DNA of 64,000 nt from Streptomyces sp. NBC_00247 (GCF_036188265.1 NZ_CP108093.1:5857001-5921000); one strand, 5' to 3'. Shown: positions 24,715 through 34,082, numbered from the stretch's first letter. Numbers and translations are program-made. Notes: a model not told the origin generated them from the sequence alone.

Positions 24715-24731
24715 GGTGCAGAATCTGCACC
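24715..24731. promoter_or_regulatory. 17-bp palindrome abutting the GntR start codon
   Basis: GGTGCAG-AAT-CTGCACC is a perfect 7-bp inverted repeat with a 3-base centre, ending one base before GTG 24732 and lying between the divergent GntR and acetyltransferase genes. It fits an operator for autoregulation. It overlaps the end of the only good Shine-Dalgarno (GGGAGG), so it could also fold in the mRNA. Confidence 0.5.
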
Positions 24732-25106
24732 GTGACTCTGACGATCGTGATCGACCCGGACACCGGTACCGCCCCGTACGAGCAGCTGCGCGCGCAGGTC
24801 TCCGAACAGGCCCGCTCGGGCGCCCTTCCGGTGGGGTACCGGCTGCCGACCGTGCGCGGGCTCGCCGAAGAACTCGGCCTGGCCGCCAACACGGTGGCCA
24901 AGGCCTACCGCGCGCTGGAGGCCGACGGCGTGATCGAGACCCGGGGCCGCAACGGCACCTTCGTCGCGGCGGCCGGGGACGCGGCGGACCGCAGGGCGGC
25001 GACCGCCGCACAGGCCTACGCGGACCAGGCCAGGCGCCTCGGGCTCTCCCGCGCCGAAGCCCTCGCCCTCGCCGAGGACGCGGTGCGCGCGGCGTACGAG
25101 GACTGA
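24732..25106 (+). CDS. GntR-family (YtrA-type) transcriptional regulator
   Basis: A 124-residue regulator with a GntR winged helix (APYEQLRAQVSEQARSGALP, LPTVRGLAEELGLAANTVAK, ALEADGVIETRGRNGTFV) and only a short helical tail of 45 residues, the YtrA subfamily shape. Members usually repress nearby transporter or enzyme operons together with themselves. Here the obvious target is the divergent acetyltransferase/DUF402-VOC operon. GTG 24732 is taken as the start; the GGGAGG lies 15 bases away, so translation may be leaderless or use a hairpin-shortened spacing. Confidence 0.87.
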   Translation: MTLTIVIDPDTGTAPYEQLRAQVSEQARSGALPVGYRLPTVRGLAEELGLAANTVAKAYRALEADGVIETRGRNGTFVAAAGDAADRRAATAAQAYADQARRLGLSRAEALALAEDAVRAAYED

Positions 25107-25179
25107 GGGCGGCGTACGGAGGCGAACGGGCGGCGCCCGCCGTGAGGTTGGCGGCGCCCGCTCGGGGGCCGGGGACCGC

Positions 25180-26274
25180 TCAGAGGTAGAGGCCCGCCTC
25201 CGCGCCCGCCTCCTGCTTCGGCACCGAGGCCGGTCCGCTGCCCCGCCGCAGCGCGAACAGCTCGGCGAGGGTCGCCCCCTCGCGGCCGACCCCCTCGTCC
25301 GTCCCCAGCCAGGACACCGCTTCGGGCCTGCTCAGCGGGCCGACCTCGATCCGTGCCAGGCAGCGGCCGGGCCGGACGACCGCCGGGTGCAGCCGCTCCA
25401 GGTCCTCGTTGGTGGTGACCGCCACCAGGACGTTCCGGCCCTGGCCGAGCAGGCCGTCCGTCAGGTTGAGCAGCCGGGAGAGCGCCTGGCCCGCCGTGTG
25501 CTTGGCCTCGCCCCTGATGAGTTCGTCGCAGTCCTCCAGGAGCAGCAGCCGCCAACGCCCCTTCCCCGAGCCGTCGTCCTCGCCGATCGCGATGTCCATC
25601 AGATAACCGACGTCGTTGAAGAGCCGCTCCGGGTCCAGGACGCAGTCCACCTGGCACCAGTCGCGCCAGGCGCGGGCCAGCGTCCGCAGCGCCGAGGTCT
25701 TTCCCGTCCCGGGCGGGCCGTGCAGCAGCAGGAGCCGGCCGGAGACGTCGTCCGGGGTGATCTTCATCAGCCCGTCCATCGCCCCGGCCACCTGGGCCGA
25801 GTAGTTGGGGCGGACCTCGTCCCAGGTGCCGGCGGAGATCCGGCGCGTGGTGCGGTGCGGCCCGCGCTGCGGCGAGACGTACCAGAAGCCCATGCTCACG
25901 TCCTCGGGCTGGGGTTCGGGCTCGTCCTGGACGCCGTCCGTCGCCTCCTTGACGACCCGTTCGGCCAGCTCGGCGCTGGTCGCGGTCACGTTGACATCGG
26001 CGCCCCTGCTCCACCGCCGGGCGAGCAGGGTCCAGCCCTCGCCCTCCGCGAGGGTCGCGCTCCGGCTGTCCTCCCGGGCGGTCCGCAGCACCGTCGCGCC
26101 CGGCGGCAGGAGAGTCCTGCCCGGCTTGACGCGCTCCAGCGACGAACTGTGCGCATACGGCTGCTCGCCCGTCGTGAAGCGGCCCAGGAACAGCGAGTCC
26201 ATGACGTCGGAGGGAGAATCACTGTCGTCGACGGTGAGCCGGATCGGCAGCGCGGACTCGAGGTTGGCAGACAT
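25180..26274 (-). CDS. AAA-family ATPase (DUF5925-type)
   Basis: A 364-residue protein from ATG 26274. The N-terminal 150 residues (MSANLESALPIRLTVDDSDS, LDSLFLGRFTTGEQPYA) match a Streptomyces domain usually labelled DUF5925. The AAA ATPase follows: HGPPGTGKTSALRTLARAW near 195-213 is Walker A, LLLLEDCDELI is Walker B, VAVTTNEDLERLHPAVVRPGR carries sensor 1 and the arginine finger region. No membrane span. The substrate remodelled is unknown. It is divergent from the small gene at 26562, with a 287-base gap that has TTGACG on its minus strand but no convincing -10. Confidence 0.83.
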   Translation of the reverse strand: MSANLESALPIRLTVDDSDSPSDVMDSLFLGRFTTGEQPYAHSSSLERVKPGRTLLPPGATVLRTAREDSRSATLAEGEGWTLLARRWSRGADVNVTATSAELAERVVKEATDGVQDEPEPQPEDVSMGFWYVSPQRGPHRTTRRISAGTWDEVRPNYSAQVAGAMDGLMKITPDDVSGRLLLLHGPPGTGKTSALRTLARAWRDWCQVDCVLDPERLFNDVGYLMDIAIGEDDGSGKGRWRLLLLEDCDELIRGEAKHTAGQALSRLLNLTDGLLGQGRNVLVAVTTNEDLERLHPAVVRPGRCLARIEVGPLSRPEAVSWLGTDEGVGREGATLAELFALRRGSGPASVPKQEAGAEAGLYL

Positions 26275-26561
26275 GCGCCCATGATCGGGCACCGTGCGGC
26301 CCGGCGCACCGGATTTCACCGACCGGGGGCAGGGGGCGTTCCCTCGTCCCGGTGGAGCGCGCGAGGGCGGCCGGCGCCGACGGGGGCGTGCGCGGGAGGA
26401 CGCGAAACGCCCAAGTCCCGTCCGTATCAGGCAAATAGCGTGACACACCGTCAACCCTGCGGCCGTGTACGTAATCCTGCGCCCGGGATACGCGTGTGTC
26501 CTCGTGGAGCGATAGGGTTAACCTGCCCGCACCGGGTGCCCTCGTACGGGTGGGGAGTGAC

Positions 26562-26825
26562 ATGGAACAGATAACGGTCCGCAGCAGGCCGCGCGTGCCT
26601 GCCATCACATGTGGAAGCAGTGCGACCAGTTCGCGGCTCGACCGCCATCTCGCGGTGCTCGGCGGCCCCGCGCTGCCGCAGCGCGAGACCGCCGAGGCGA
26701 CGCTGCTGATGCGCGAGCTGACCTCGCGCGACGCCGCGCACACCCGCGGCAGCAAGAGCGCCCGTGTGTCGCTCTTCGCCCCGCTGCGGCGACTGCGGCG
26801 CTCGCTGTTCGGCAGCCGCCACTGA
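26562..26825 (+). CDS. Small conserved hypothetical protein
   Basis: An 87-residue protein starting at ATG 26562, with GGGGAG 5 bases upstream and a TAGGGT -10-like box 45 bases before it. It is basic (many Arg), contains TCGSSATSSRLDRHLAVLGG and ends in a Leu/Arg-rich amphipathic stretch. I recognise it only as a type of short Streptomyces protein without assigned function. The clear ribosome site, promoter-like box and codon bias support it as real. Confidence 0.6.
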   Translation: MEQITVRSRPRVPAITCGSSATSSRLDRHLAVLGGPALPQRETAEATLLMRELTSRDAAHTRGSKSARVSLFAPLRRLRRSLFGSRH

Positions 26826-27230
26826 CGGGCCGGCCCTGCCGCGACCGGCCCGGCCACGCCGGACCCGGCCGCCACCGGCCGGCCGGTATCGGCCCGGCCA
26901 CCACCGGGTCGGCCCCTCGCGCGGGTCGGCCCGGAAGACCGCTCTGTCCCGATGCGGGGCTGCCGCCTGCCCGCCCGCCCTCCCCGGGTGTACGGCGGCA
27001 CCCGCTCCGGTGCCAAGAGCGGCACGGACGAACGGCGTACGGAGCCCGGCTCTTCCCGGCCCGTTCCTCGATACCCGCGCTCCGTACCGAATCGGCGCGC
27101 ACCGCCCCGCGCCCCGCCGGCCCGTACACCGGCCGGCGCTCCTGCCCGCAGCGCGCGTGACGCCGGGCCGTCAGCGGGACGAAGACCACCAGCAGGCAGG
27201 GCCGGGGGCTCCCCCGAGGGGCGGGAGGCC
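26826..27230. other. Intergenic stretch of CCGGCC-rich sequence
   Basis: A 405-base gap between convergent genes. The first 110 bases are made of many irregular copies of CCGGCC and CGGCCCGGCCA, which can fold many ways and may act as a terminator region. I see no convincing gene or RNA in the rest. Confidence 0.5.
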
Positions 27231-28559
27231 TCACAGCAGGGCGAACTGCCCCTCCGGCCCCTCCTCCCGCCGGCCGAGCACCGACGCCGGGCGCCGCGCC
27301 GCCGCCGGGACCGGCAACACCCCGGCCGCGCGCAGCTCGTCCCGCCCGAGGGTCCGGGCCGCACCGATCCGCTCGGCCAGCTTCCGCCGGCGGTCACGGA
27401 CCCCGTCGAGCAGGGCCAGCACGGTGATCAGCTCCAGCAGCTCCGAGGTCCACTCCCGGGGCCACCCGGCCGGCCCGATCGCGTCCAGCCCGTCCCGCTC
27501 CGTGTCCGCCCAGCTTGCCGCCCGCCGGGCGAACCAGACCTCCAGCATCCGCACACCGCCCACCCGGAACTCCCAGGCCTCGGCCGGGACCGGCGCGATC
27601 CGCCCCTCGTCGAGCAGCAGCGTCCCGCTCCCCGCGTCGTACGCCACCGAGCGGGGCCGGGGAGGCACCGCGGACCGTACGTACGGCCGCTGCCCACCGG
27701 GCAACCGGGGGCGCTCGCCACCACGCGCCCCGCGCAGCTGGATCCTGAGCAGCTCGCGGCCCAGCTCCACCCCGGCCGACCAGAGCGCCCCGTCGCACGG
27801 CAGGGGTACCAGGCACCCGCCGGGGGAGGGGGACGCGGCGGCCACGGCCCAAGCGAGCACCGCCTCCGGGGACACCGGTTCGCCGGCCGCGCCGAGACCG
27901 GCCGCGCCGAGTGCGGCGCACAGCCCCGGGGTCAGGTTGGGTTCCACACCGCCGGGGCGCCGGTAGAGCGGCCGGACGCGTCCGGGCCGGCCGGCGGGGG
28001 CGTACCCGTCGGGGAGCAGCGCCGTCACCGACAACGCGGGGCCCGAGTCCCCGGGGAGGAAGCCGTGTTCGAAGACGAAGAGCTGGTGGGTGTCGGCCAC
28101 CCGCCAGAGCTCGGGCCGGGCCGCGTCGATCAGCCGGTGGTCCGGAATCAGCCACTGCTCGTCGAACGGCCCGTGCTGGACGCGTACCGGCTCCGGGTAC
28201 GTCCCCGGCTCGCGGGCCAGCCGCCCGGTGGAGGCGGTCCGTCCCGGCAGCGCGGCGGCCGGAGTCCGCGGGGTACGCGACCGGGTGGGCCGGAACAGCC
28301 GCTCCTGCTCCTCGCCCCCGGCCCGTACCAGCCGTTCCCAGCGCGCCTTCAGGGACGCCGGGTCGGGGCCGACGACCCAGGACCGGCCGGTGCGCAGGGG
28401 CTGTACGGACCAGGGCATCAGCTCGTCCAGGGTGGGATGGCCGGCCCCCTGGCGCGGTACCGCGTGAGGCGCCCCGGAGCCCGGTCCGGGGCCGCGGTCG
28501 TCCCCGCCGCCGGGGCCCGCCGTGTCGCGGGCGCCCTCGGCCGCCCTGCCCGCTGCCAC
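27231..28559 (-). CDS. Lone protein like the C-terminal domain of type ISP restriction enzymes
   Basis: A 442-residue protein; GTG 28559 has GGGAGG 8 bases upstream. The core from residue 43 on (LDELMPWSVQPLRTGRSWVV, WERLVRAGGEEQERLFRPTR, FDEQWLIPDHRLIDAARPELW, RVADTHQLFVFEH) matches proteins annotated in Streptomyces as type ISP restriction/modification enzymes through their C-terminal specificity domain. The helicase, nuclease and methyltransferase parts of a true ISP enzyme are absent here and in the neighbours, and no SAM-binding or ATP-binding motif is visible. Cutting or methylation by this protein alone is therefore unlikely; target recognition or an unrelated domesticated role is possible. 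It is next to the GntR/hmgA genes on the same strand. Confidence 0.6.
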   Translation of the reverse strand: MAAGRAAEGARDTAGPGGGDDRGPGPGSGAPHAVPRQGAGHPTLDELMPWSVQPLRTGRSWVVGPDPASLKARWERLVRAGGEEQERLFRPTRSRTPRTPAAALPGRTASTGRLAREPGTYPEPVRVQHGPFDEQWLIPDHRLIDAARPELWRVADTHQLFVFEHGFLPGDSGPALSVTALLPDGYAPAGRPGRVRPLYRRPGGVEPNLTPGLCAALGAAGLGAAGEPVSPEAVLAWAVAAASPSPGGCLVPLPCDGALWSAGVELGRELLRIQLRGARGGERPRLPGGQRPYVRSAVPPRPRSVAYDAGSGTLLLDEGRIAPVPAEAWEFRVGGVRMLEVWFARRAASWADTERDGLDAIGPAGWPREWTSELLELITVLALLDGVRDRRRKLAERIGAARTLGRDELRAAGVLPVPAAARRPASVLGRREEGPEGQFALL

Positions 28560-28664
28560 CGTGTCGTCCTCCCGCCCGCCACGTCCGCCCGCTTCCTCCC
28601 GGCATCGTAACGGGGCGGCAGGGCGCAGTACCGGGCCTCCGGCCGGCCCGCGGTACGCGAGGGC

Positions 28665-29549
28665 TCAGTCGGCGTCCACCGTCACCGAGAAGGAGAACCG
28701 GTCGCCCCGGTAGTGGATGCGGGCCACGTCGACCACCCGGCCCCCGGTGTCGTAGGTGACGCCGGTGAAGTGCAGGATCGGGCTGAGCAGCGGTACCCGC
28801 AGCAGCGCGGCGGTGGTCGGGTCGGCGAGCCGGGCTTCCACGGTGTCGGTGATCCGCGCTATGGAGACCCCGGCGGTGTCCCGCAGGATCTTCGTCATCG
28901 GCCACCGCTCCAGCTCGGCGGCGTCGACCCGGGCCGCGACCTCCGGACGCACCGTGTTCTCCGCCCAGTTGACGGGCTCTCCCGTCACCGCGTCGCGGCG
29001 CAGCCGCCGGTAGCCGACCACTTCCGCGCAGTCCGGGAAGTGATGGGCCAGTTCGCCGGGCACGGCGCCGGGCCCGTGGCCGAGGACGGTCGTCAGTTCG
29101 CCCGACTGCTGGGCCACGATCGCGTCGACGGACCCGAGCACCCGGACCGGCCGTACCCGCCTGGCCCGGGGCTCGATGAAGGTGCCGTGCCGCCGCTGCC
29201 GGCTGATCAGCCCCTCCGACTCCAGCTCCTTCAGCGCCTGGCGCATGGTCAGGACGCCGACCCCGTAGTGCCCGGCGAGCTTCTCCTCGGTCGGCAGCCG
29301 GGCCGGAGCGTCCTGCGGGCGGCCGAGTATCGAGGCGCGCAGCGACTGTGAGACCTGGTACCAGAGCGGGAGTTTTCCGTTCAGCACCAGCGAGTCCGGG
29401 GCGAAGGCGGCCGACCGGGCCCGCTCCGGCACCCCGGTGCCCGCGCCGCCGGCGGCCGGCCCCCCACCGGCGGGTTCCTGGCCGGCCGGAGCCCCGGCCA
29501 CCGGCCCGCCCCGGCCGGTCCGGTTCCCGTTCGTACGTCCTGCCGGCAT
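28665..29549 (-). CDS. GntR/HutC-family regulator upstream of hmgA context
   Basis: A 294-residue regulator; ATG 29549 follows a GGGGG site. A Gly/Pro/Ala-rich tail of 60 residues precedes a winged helix (LWYQVSQSLRASILGRP, LPTEEKLAGHYGVGVLTMRQ, ALKELESEGLISRQRRHGTF). Residues about 150-290 form a UTRA ligand domain of the HutC type. It sits 51 bases downstream of hmgA on the same strand, so it likely forms an operon with it and may sense an aromatic-catabolism intermediate. That ligand is an inference from position. Confidence 0.85.
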   Translation of the reverse strand: MPAGRTNGNRTGRGGPVAGAPAGQEPAGGGPAAGGAGTGVPERARSAAFAPDSLVLNGKLPLWYQVSQSLRASILGRPQDAPARLPTEEKLAGHYGVGVLTMRQALKELESEGLISRQRRHGTFIEPRARRVRPVRVLGSVDAIVAQQSGELTTVLGHGPGAVPGELAHHFPDCAEVVGYRRLRRDAVTGEPVNWAENTVRPEVAARVDAAELERWPMTKILRDTAGVSIARITDTVEARLADPTTAALLRVPLLSPILHFTGVTYDTGGRVVDVARIHYRGDRFSFSVTVDAD

Positions 29550-29599
29550 CCGGCCCCCTTCGACTCGTACGGCCTCGCCGGACCTGGCCCGGAGATCCC

Positions 29600-30970
29600 T
29601 CAGGGCCGGAAGTTGCTGTCCAGACCCTGCCACACTCCGTCGTATCCGCGCTGCAGATGGGGAGCGGAGGCCGCCTGCCCGGTGAGCGTCAACGGCCTGC
29701 GCGTCTCGAACATGAACGCCAGCCCGTCGTCGACCCGCTGCGGTACGAGCTCCGCCGCGCTCGCCCGGTCGAAGGTCTCCCGGTCGGGTCCGTGCGCCGA
29801 CATCATGTTGTGCAGCGACCCGCCGCCCGGGACGAAGCCGCCCGCCTTCGCGTCGTAGGCGCCCTCGATCAGCCCCATGTACTCGCTCATCACATTGCGG
29901 TGGAAATACGGCGGCCGGAAAGTGTCCTCGCCGACCAGCCAGCGCGGCGCGAAGACCACGAAGTCGACGTCGGCCAGCCCCGGGGTGTCGGTCGGCGAGG
30001 TCAGCACGGTGAAGACCGACGGGTCGGGGTGGTCGTAGCTGATGGAGCCGATGACGTTGAAGCGGCGCAGGTCGTAGACGTACGGGGTGTGGCTGCCGTG
30101 CCAGGCGACGACGTCCAGCGGGGAGTGGTCGTAGGTCGCCTTCCAGAGGTTGCCGCAGAACTTGTTGATCACCTCGAACGGCCCCTCGCGGTCCTCGTAC
30201 GCGGCGACCGGGGCGCGGAAGTCCCGTGCGTTGGCCAGCCCGTTGGCTCCGATCGGGCCCAACTCGGGCAGCTGGAAGGGGCTGCCGTAGTTCTCGCAGA
30301 CGTACCCCCGGGCGGTCGCGTCGAGCAGCTCGGCCCGGAAGCGCACCCCGCGCGGGATCAGCGCCACCTCGCCGGGGGCCGCGCGCAGCAGGCCCAGTTC
30401 GGTGCGGAGCAGCAGGGCTCCCCGTTCCGGGACGATCAGCAGCTCGCCGTCGGAGTCGCTGAACACGCGTTCCTCCATGGAGGAGTTGGCGTGGTAGAGG
30501 TGGACCGCCATGCCGGAGCGGGCCGCCGCGTCGCCGTTGCCGCCCAGCGTCCACAGCCCGGCCACGAAGTCGGTGCCGGGGGCGGGATCGGGCAGCGGGT
30601 CCCAGCGGAGCCGGTTGGGGTCGGGTACGGACTCGGTGAAGGGCGCGGAACGCACGCCACCGTTGTCGGCACGTACGAACGCCGGATGCGCGGCGGAGGG
30701 CCGGATGCGGTACAGCCACGAGCGATGGTTACGGGCCCGGGGCTCGGTGAACGCCGAACCGCTGAGCTGCTCCGCGTACAGCCCGAGCGGCGCGCGCTGG
30801 GGGGAGTTGCGCCCGTGCGGCAGCGCGCCCGGGACCGCCTCGGAGCTGTGCTCGTTGCCGAACCCGGTGGAGTACGCCGGCCGGCCGGCCCCCGTCTCCC
30901 CGCCCTCCGTTCCCTCGCCCCCCGGGCCGCGTCCGTCGTCGGTGTGCCGCGTGCCGTCCGTACCGCCCAT
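29600..30970 (-). CDS. hmgA: Homogentisate 1,2-dioxygenase
   Basis: A 456-residue enzyme that opens the ring of homogentisate to maleylacetoacetate in tyrosine and phenylalanine breakdown, using Fe(II) and O2. The family core begins at YSTGFGNEHSSEAVPGALP after a 30-residue Gly/Thr-rich extension. The iron ligands align as His357 and Glu363 (FHRNVMSE) and His393 (SAHGPD); NHRSWLYRIRPS and YVCENYGSPFQLPELGPIG are also typical. Length is close to the family norm of 430-450. A regulator gene follows it, and a TetR gene is divergent from it. The later steps (isomerase, fumarylacetoacetase) are not in this window. Confidence 0.95.
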   Translation of the reverse strand: MGGTDGTRHTDDGRGPGGEGTEGGETGAGRPAYSTGFGNEHSSEAVPGALPHGRNSPQRAPLGLYAEQLSGSAFTEPRARNHRSWLYRIRPSAAHPAFVRADNGGVRSAPFTESVPDPNRLRWDPLPDPAPGTDFVAGLWTLGGNGDAAARSGMAVHLYHANSSMEERVFSDSDGELLIVPERGALLLRTELGLLRAAPGEVALIPRGVRFRAELLDATARGYVCENYGSPFQLPELGPIGANGLANARDFRAPVAAYEDREGPFEVINKFCGNLWKATYDHSPLDVVAWHGSHTPYVYDLRRFNVIGSISYDHPDPSVFTVLTSPTDTPGLADVDFVVFAPRWLVGEDTFRPPYFHRNVMSEYMGLIEGAYDAKAGGFVPGGGSLHNMMSAHGPDRETFDRASAAELVPQRVDDGLAFMFETRRPLTLTGQAASAPHLQRGYDGVWQGLDSNFRP

Positions 30971-31174
30971 ACCGCTGCTCCCGGTGCCGAGACGGGCCCC
31001 GCGGAACGCGCGGGAGCCGTGGAAGATGAATCCTGTGGAACACCGTAGGAATGGGGAGGGGGCCCGTCAACGCCAATCGCCGGACTCCGTGAGCCGCACC
31101 CGGGAGTCCGGGGTGCGCGCTGCGCCGGAAGGTCCCCGCGCCCGTCCCGCGCCCGAGGGCGGCATGATGGGGCC

Positions 31175-31786
31175 GTGTCCCATCCGAAACCGAACCTGCG
31201 CCGCGCCCCCGTCCAGCGGCGCAGCGCCGAACGGCTCGCCCGGATACTCGACGCCTGCGCGGCGCTCCTCGACGAAGCCGGCTACGAGGAACTCTCCACC
31301 CGGGCCGTCGCCGTCCGGGCCGAAGTGCCCATCGGCTCCGTCTACCGCTTCTTCCCCAACAAACGCGCACTGGTCGACGCCCTCGCGGTGCGCAACCTCA
31401 CCTCCTACACCGAGCACCTGACCGTCCGGCTCGCCGCCGTCCCCGCCGCCGACTGGCGGGGCGCGATCGACGCCGTACTCGACGAGTACCTGGCGATGCG
31501 GCGCACGGTCCCCGGCTTCGCCCACGTCGACTTCGGGGCCGCCGCGCACGCCGACGACCCGCAGCACCGGGCGAACCACCGGCTCGCGGACCGGCTCGCC
31601 GGACTCCTCGCCAGGCACCTCGGCGGCAGCCCCGACGCGGACCTGCGGCGGGCCGTCCTGGTCGGCGTGGAGGCGGCCGACGCCACGCTCCAACTCGCCT
31701 TCCGCGACGACCCGTCCGGTGACCCGGCGATCGTCGCGGAGATCCGGGTGCTGCTCCACGCCTACCTCGCGCGGGTGCTCGACTGA
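31175..31786 (+). CDS. TetR-family transcriptional regulator
   Basis: A 203-residue TetR repressor from GTG 31175. The DNA-binding helix-turn-helix is ILDACAALLDEAGYEELSTR then AVAVRAEVPIGSVYRFFPNK (residues about 25-60), and the rest is the helical ligand and dimer domain. It is divergent from hmgA and, in the other direction, lies 115 bases before the molybdopterin oxidoreductase. A TACCG-type palindrome lies between it and that gene, making the oxidoreductase the likeliest target. Confidence 0.87.
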   Translation: MSHPKPNLRRAPVQRRSAERLARILDACAALLDEAGYEELSTRAVAVRAEVPIGSVYRFFPNKRALVDALAVRNLTSYTEHLTVRLAAVPAADWRGAIDAVLDEYLAMRRTVPGFAHVDFGAAAHADDPQHRANHRLADRLAGLLARHLGGSPDADLRRAVLVGVEAADATLQLAFRDDPSGDPAIVAEIRVLLHAYLARVLD

Positions 31787-31852
31787 CGAGCGCGGCTGCG
31801 CTCGTTCCGGGGTCGCCCCGCCCCGGCCCGTCCGGGGACTCCCCCACATGCG

Positions 31853-31864
31853 TACCGGTCGGTA
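31853..31864. promoter_or_regulatory. Palindrome TACCGGTCGGTA upstream of the molybdopterin oxidoreductase
   Basis: A 12-bp dyad, TACCG-GT-CGGTA, 38 bases before GTG 31902. TetR operators in Streptomyces often read like this, and a TetR gene ends 66 bases upstream. Confidence 0.4.
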
Positions 31865-31901
31865 TGCTCACGCTGTCCCAGTCGCTCCCCGGGGAGGCCC
31901 C

Positions 31902-34082
31902 GTGTCCGCCAACTCCCGTACCGCACCCCGTATCTGCCCGCTCTGCGAGGCCACCTGCGGGCTGACCCTCACCATCGAGGGGACCACCGTCACCGGAGCG
32001 CGCGGGGACCGTGAGGACGTCTTCAGCCGTGGCTTCATCTGCCCCAAGGGAGCCGCGTTCGGCGCGCTCGACACCGACCCCGACCGCCTCCGCACCCCAC
32101 ACGTCCGCCGCGAGGGCGTACTGCGCGAGGCGACCTGGGAGGAGGCGTTCGACACCGTCGCCGCACGTTTCTCCGCTGTCACCGGCGCCCACGGACCGCA
32201 GAGCGCCGGGCTCGTCCTCGGCAACCCCAACGTCCACACCATGGCCGGCGGCCTCTACCCGCCCCTGCTGATCGCCGCGCTGCGCACCCGCAACGTCTTC
32301 AGCGCCAGCACCCTCGACCAGATGCCCAAGCACGTCTCCAGCGGGCTGCTCTTCGGTGACGCCAACGCCATCCCCGTACCCGATCTCGACCGCACCGGCC
32401 ATCTGCTGCTCATCGGCGCCAACCCGCTGGAATCCAACGGGAGCCTCTGCACCGCGCCCGACTTCCCCGGCCGGCTCAAGGCGCTCCTCGCCCGGGGCGG
32501 CACGCTCACCGTCGTCGACCCGCGCCGCACCCGTACGGCCAAGCTCGCCGGACGCCACCTCGCGATCCGGCCCGGCGCGGACGCCCTGCTGCTCGCCGCT
32601 CTCGCCCACGTACTCGTCACCGAGAAACTCACCGCCCCCGGAGCCCTCGCCGACCACCTGGACGGGCTCGACCGGCTCGCCGACGCCCTGGCGGACTTCA
32701 CGCCGGAGGCGGTCGCCGGACCCTGCGACCTGGACCCCGCCACCATCCGCACCGTCGCGCGGGAACTCGCCGCCGCGCCCACCGCGGCCGTCTACGGACG
32801 CATCGGCAGCTGCACCGTCGCGCACGGCACCCTCGCGAGCTGGCTGGTGGACGTCCTCAACATCCTCACCGGCAACCTCGACCGCCCCGGCGGCGCCCTC
32901 TTCCCGCTCGCCGCCACCGCCCGTGCCCCGCGCCCGCCGGGCCCCGGCAAGGGCTTCGCCCTCGGCCGCTGGCGCAGCCGGGTCTCCGGACACCCCGAGG
33001 CCAAGGGCGAACTCCCCATGGCAGCACTGGCGGAGGAGATCGACACCCCCGGCGAGGACCGCATCCGCGCCCTCGTGGTGCTCGCCTCCAACCCGGTGCT
33101 CTCCGCTCCCGACGGCGACCGGCTCGACCGGGCGCTCGCCGACGGGCTCGACTTCATGGTCAGCGTCGACCCCTACCTCAACGAGACCTCCCGCCACGCC
33201 GACGTCGTCCTGCCCCCGCCGCCGCCCTCCCGCTCCGCCCACTTCGACTTCGCGCTCAACACCCTCGCGGTGCGCAACCAGGTCCGCTACACGCGCCCGG
33301 CCGTTCCCCTGGACGAAGGCGCCCTCGACGAGAGCGAGATCCTCGCCCGGCTGATCCTCGCCGTCGGCGGCACGCACGGGGCACCGCCGCGGAAGGTCGA
33401 CGAACTCGCCATCACCGCCGCACTCGACCGGGCCGGGATGCCGGGGGAGTGGGCCGAACGCCTCTGCGGCACCACCGGCCCCGAGCGCAGGCTCGACCTG
33501 ATGCTGCGGCTCGGCCCGTACGACCTCACCCTGGACGACCTGCTCGCCCATCCGCACGGCATCGACCTCGGACCGCTGCGCCCCCGGCTGCCCGACGTCC
33601 TGCGGACCCGCAGCGGGCGGATCGAACTGCTCCCGGAGCCGCTCGCCGACGACCTCGGCCGACTGCGGGCGGCCCTCGGCGACACCCCCGCCCCGCTGGT
33701 CCTGGTCGGCCGCCGCCACCTGCGCTCCAACAACAGCTGGATGCACAACATCCCCGCGCTGAGCGGCGGAACGAACACCTGCACCCTCCAGATCCACCCC
33801 GAGGACGCGCACCGGATCGGCCTCACGGACGGTACGAACGCCCGGATCGAAGCGGCCGGAGGCGCGATCGAGGCGCCCGCCGAGATCACCGACACGGTCC
33901 GCGCCGGAGTGGTGAGCCTGCCGCACGGCTGGGGACACGGCCGCCCCGGAACCCGGACGCCGGTCGCCGCCGCCCGGCCGGGAGCCAACGTCAACCAGCT
34001 GCTCGACGGCACCCTCCTCGACCCGCTCTCCGGAACCGCCGTACTCAACGGCTTCCCGGTCCTGGTGACGGCGGCCCGGTAG
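31902..34082 (+). CDS. Molybdopterin-dependent oxidoreductase, iron-sulfur
   Basis: A 726-residue enzyme of the DMSO-reductase superfamily; GTG 31902 is behind GGGGAGG. The N-terminal iron-sulfur site is Cys12-x2-Cys15-x3-Cys19 with Cys47 (GFICPKG). The MGD-binding core has VVDPRRTRTAKLAGRHLAIRPG-type and LVVLASNPVLSAPD-type segments, HADVVLPPPP, and a C-terminal small domain (LVGRRHLRSNNSWMHNIP, HGWGHGRPG). The closest groups are formate dehydrogenase-like and assimilatory nitrate reductase-like enzymes, but the physiological substrate is not clear. There is no Tat signal, so it is probably cytosolic. Confidence 0.88.
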   Translation: MSANSRTAPRICPLCEATCGLTLTIEGTTVTGARGDREDVFSRGFICPKGAAFGALDTDPDRLRTPHVRREGVLREATWEEAFDTVAARFSAVTGAHGPQSAGLVLGNPNVHTMAGGLYPPLLIAALRTRNVFSASTLDQMPKHVSSGLLFGDANAIPVPDLDRTGHLLLIGANPLESNGSLCTAPDFPGRLKALLARGGTLTVVDPRRTRTAKLAGRHLAIRPGADALLLAALAHVLVTEKLTAPGALADHLDGLDRLADALADFTPEAVAGPCDLDPATIRTVARELAAAPTAAVYGRIGSCTVAHGTLASWLVDVLNILTGNLDRPGGALFPLAATARAPRPPGPGKGFALGRWRSRVSGHPEAKGELPMAALAEEIDTPGEDRIRALVVLASNPVLSAPDGDRLDRALADGLDFMVSVDPYLNETSRHADVVLPPPPPSRSAHFDFALNTLAVRNQVRYTRPAVPLDEGALDESEILARLILAVGGTHGAPPRKVDELAITAALDRAGMPGEWAERLCGTTGPERRLDLMLRLGPYDLTLDDLLAHPHGIDLGPLRPRLPDVLRTRSGRIELLPEPLADDLGRLRAALGDTPAPLVLVGRRHLRSNNSWMHNIPALSGGTNTCTLQIHPEDAHRIGLTDGTNARIEAAGGAIEAPAEITDTVRAGVVSLPHGWGHGRPGTRTPVAAARPGANVNQLLDGTLLDPLSGTAVLNGFPVLVTAAR

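Noticed and set aside
26421..26453. Possible promoter (TTGACG on the minus strand) for the AAA ATPase gene
   Set aside because: The nearest -10-like hexamer is 19 bases away with poor fit, so it cannot be told from chance.
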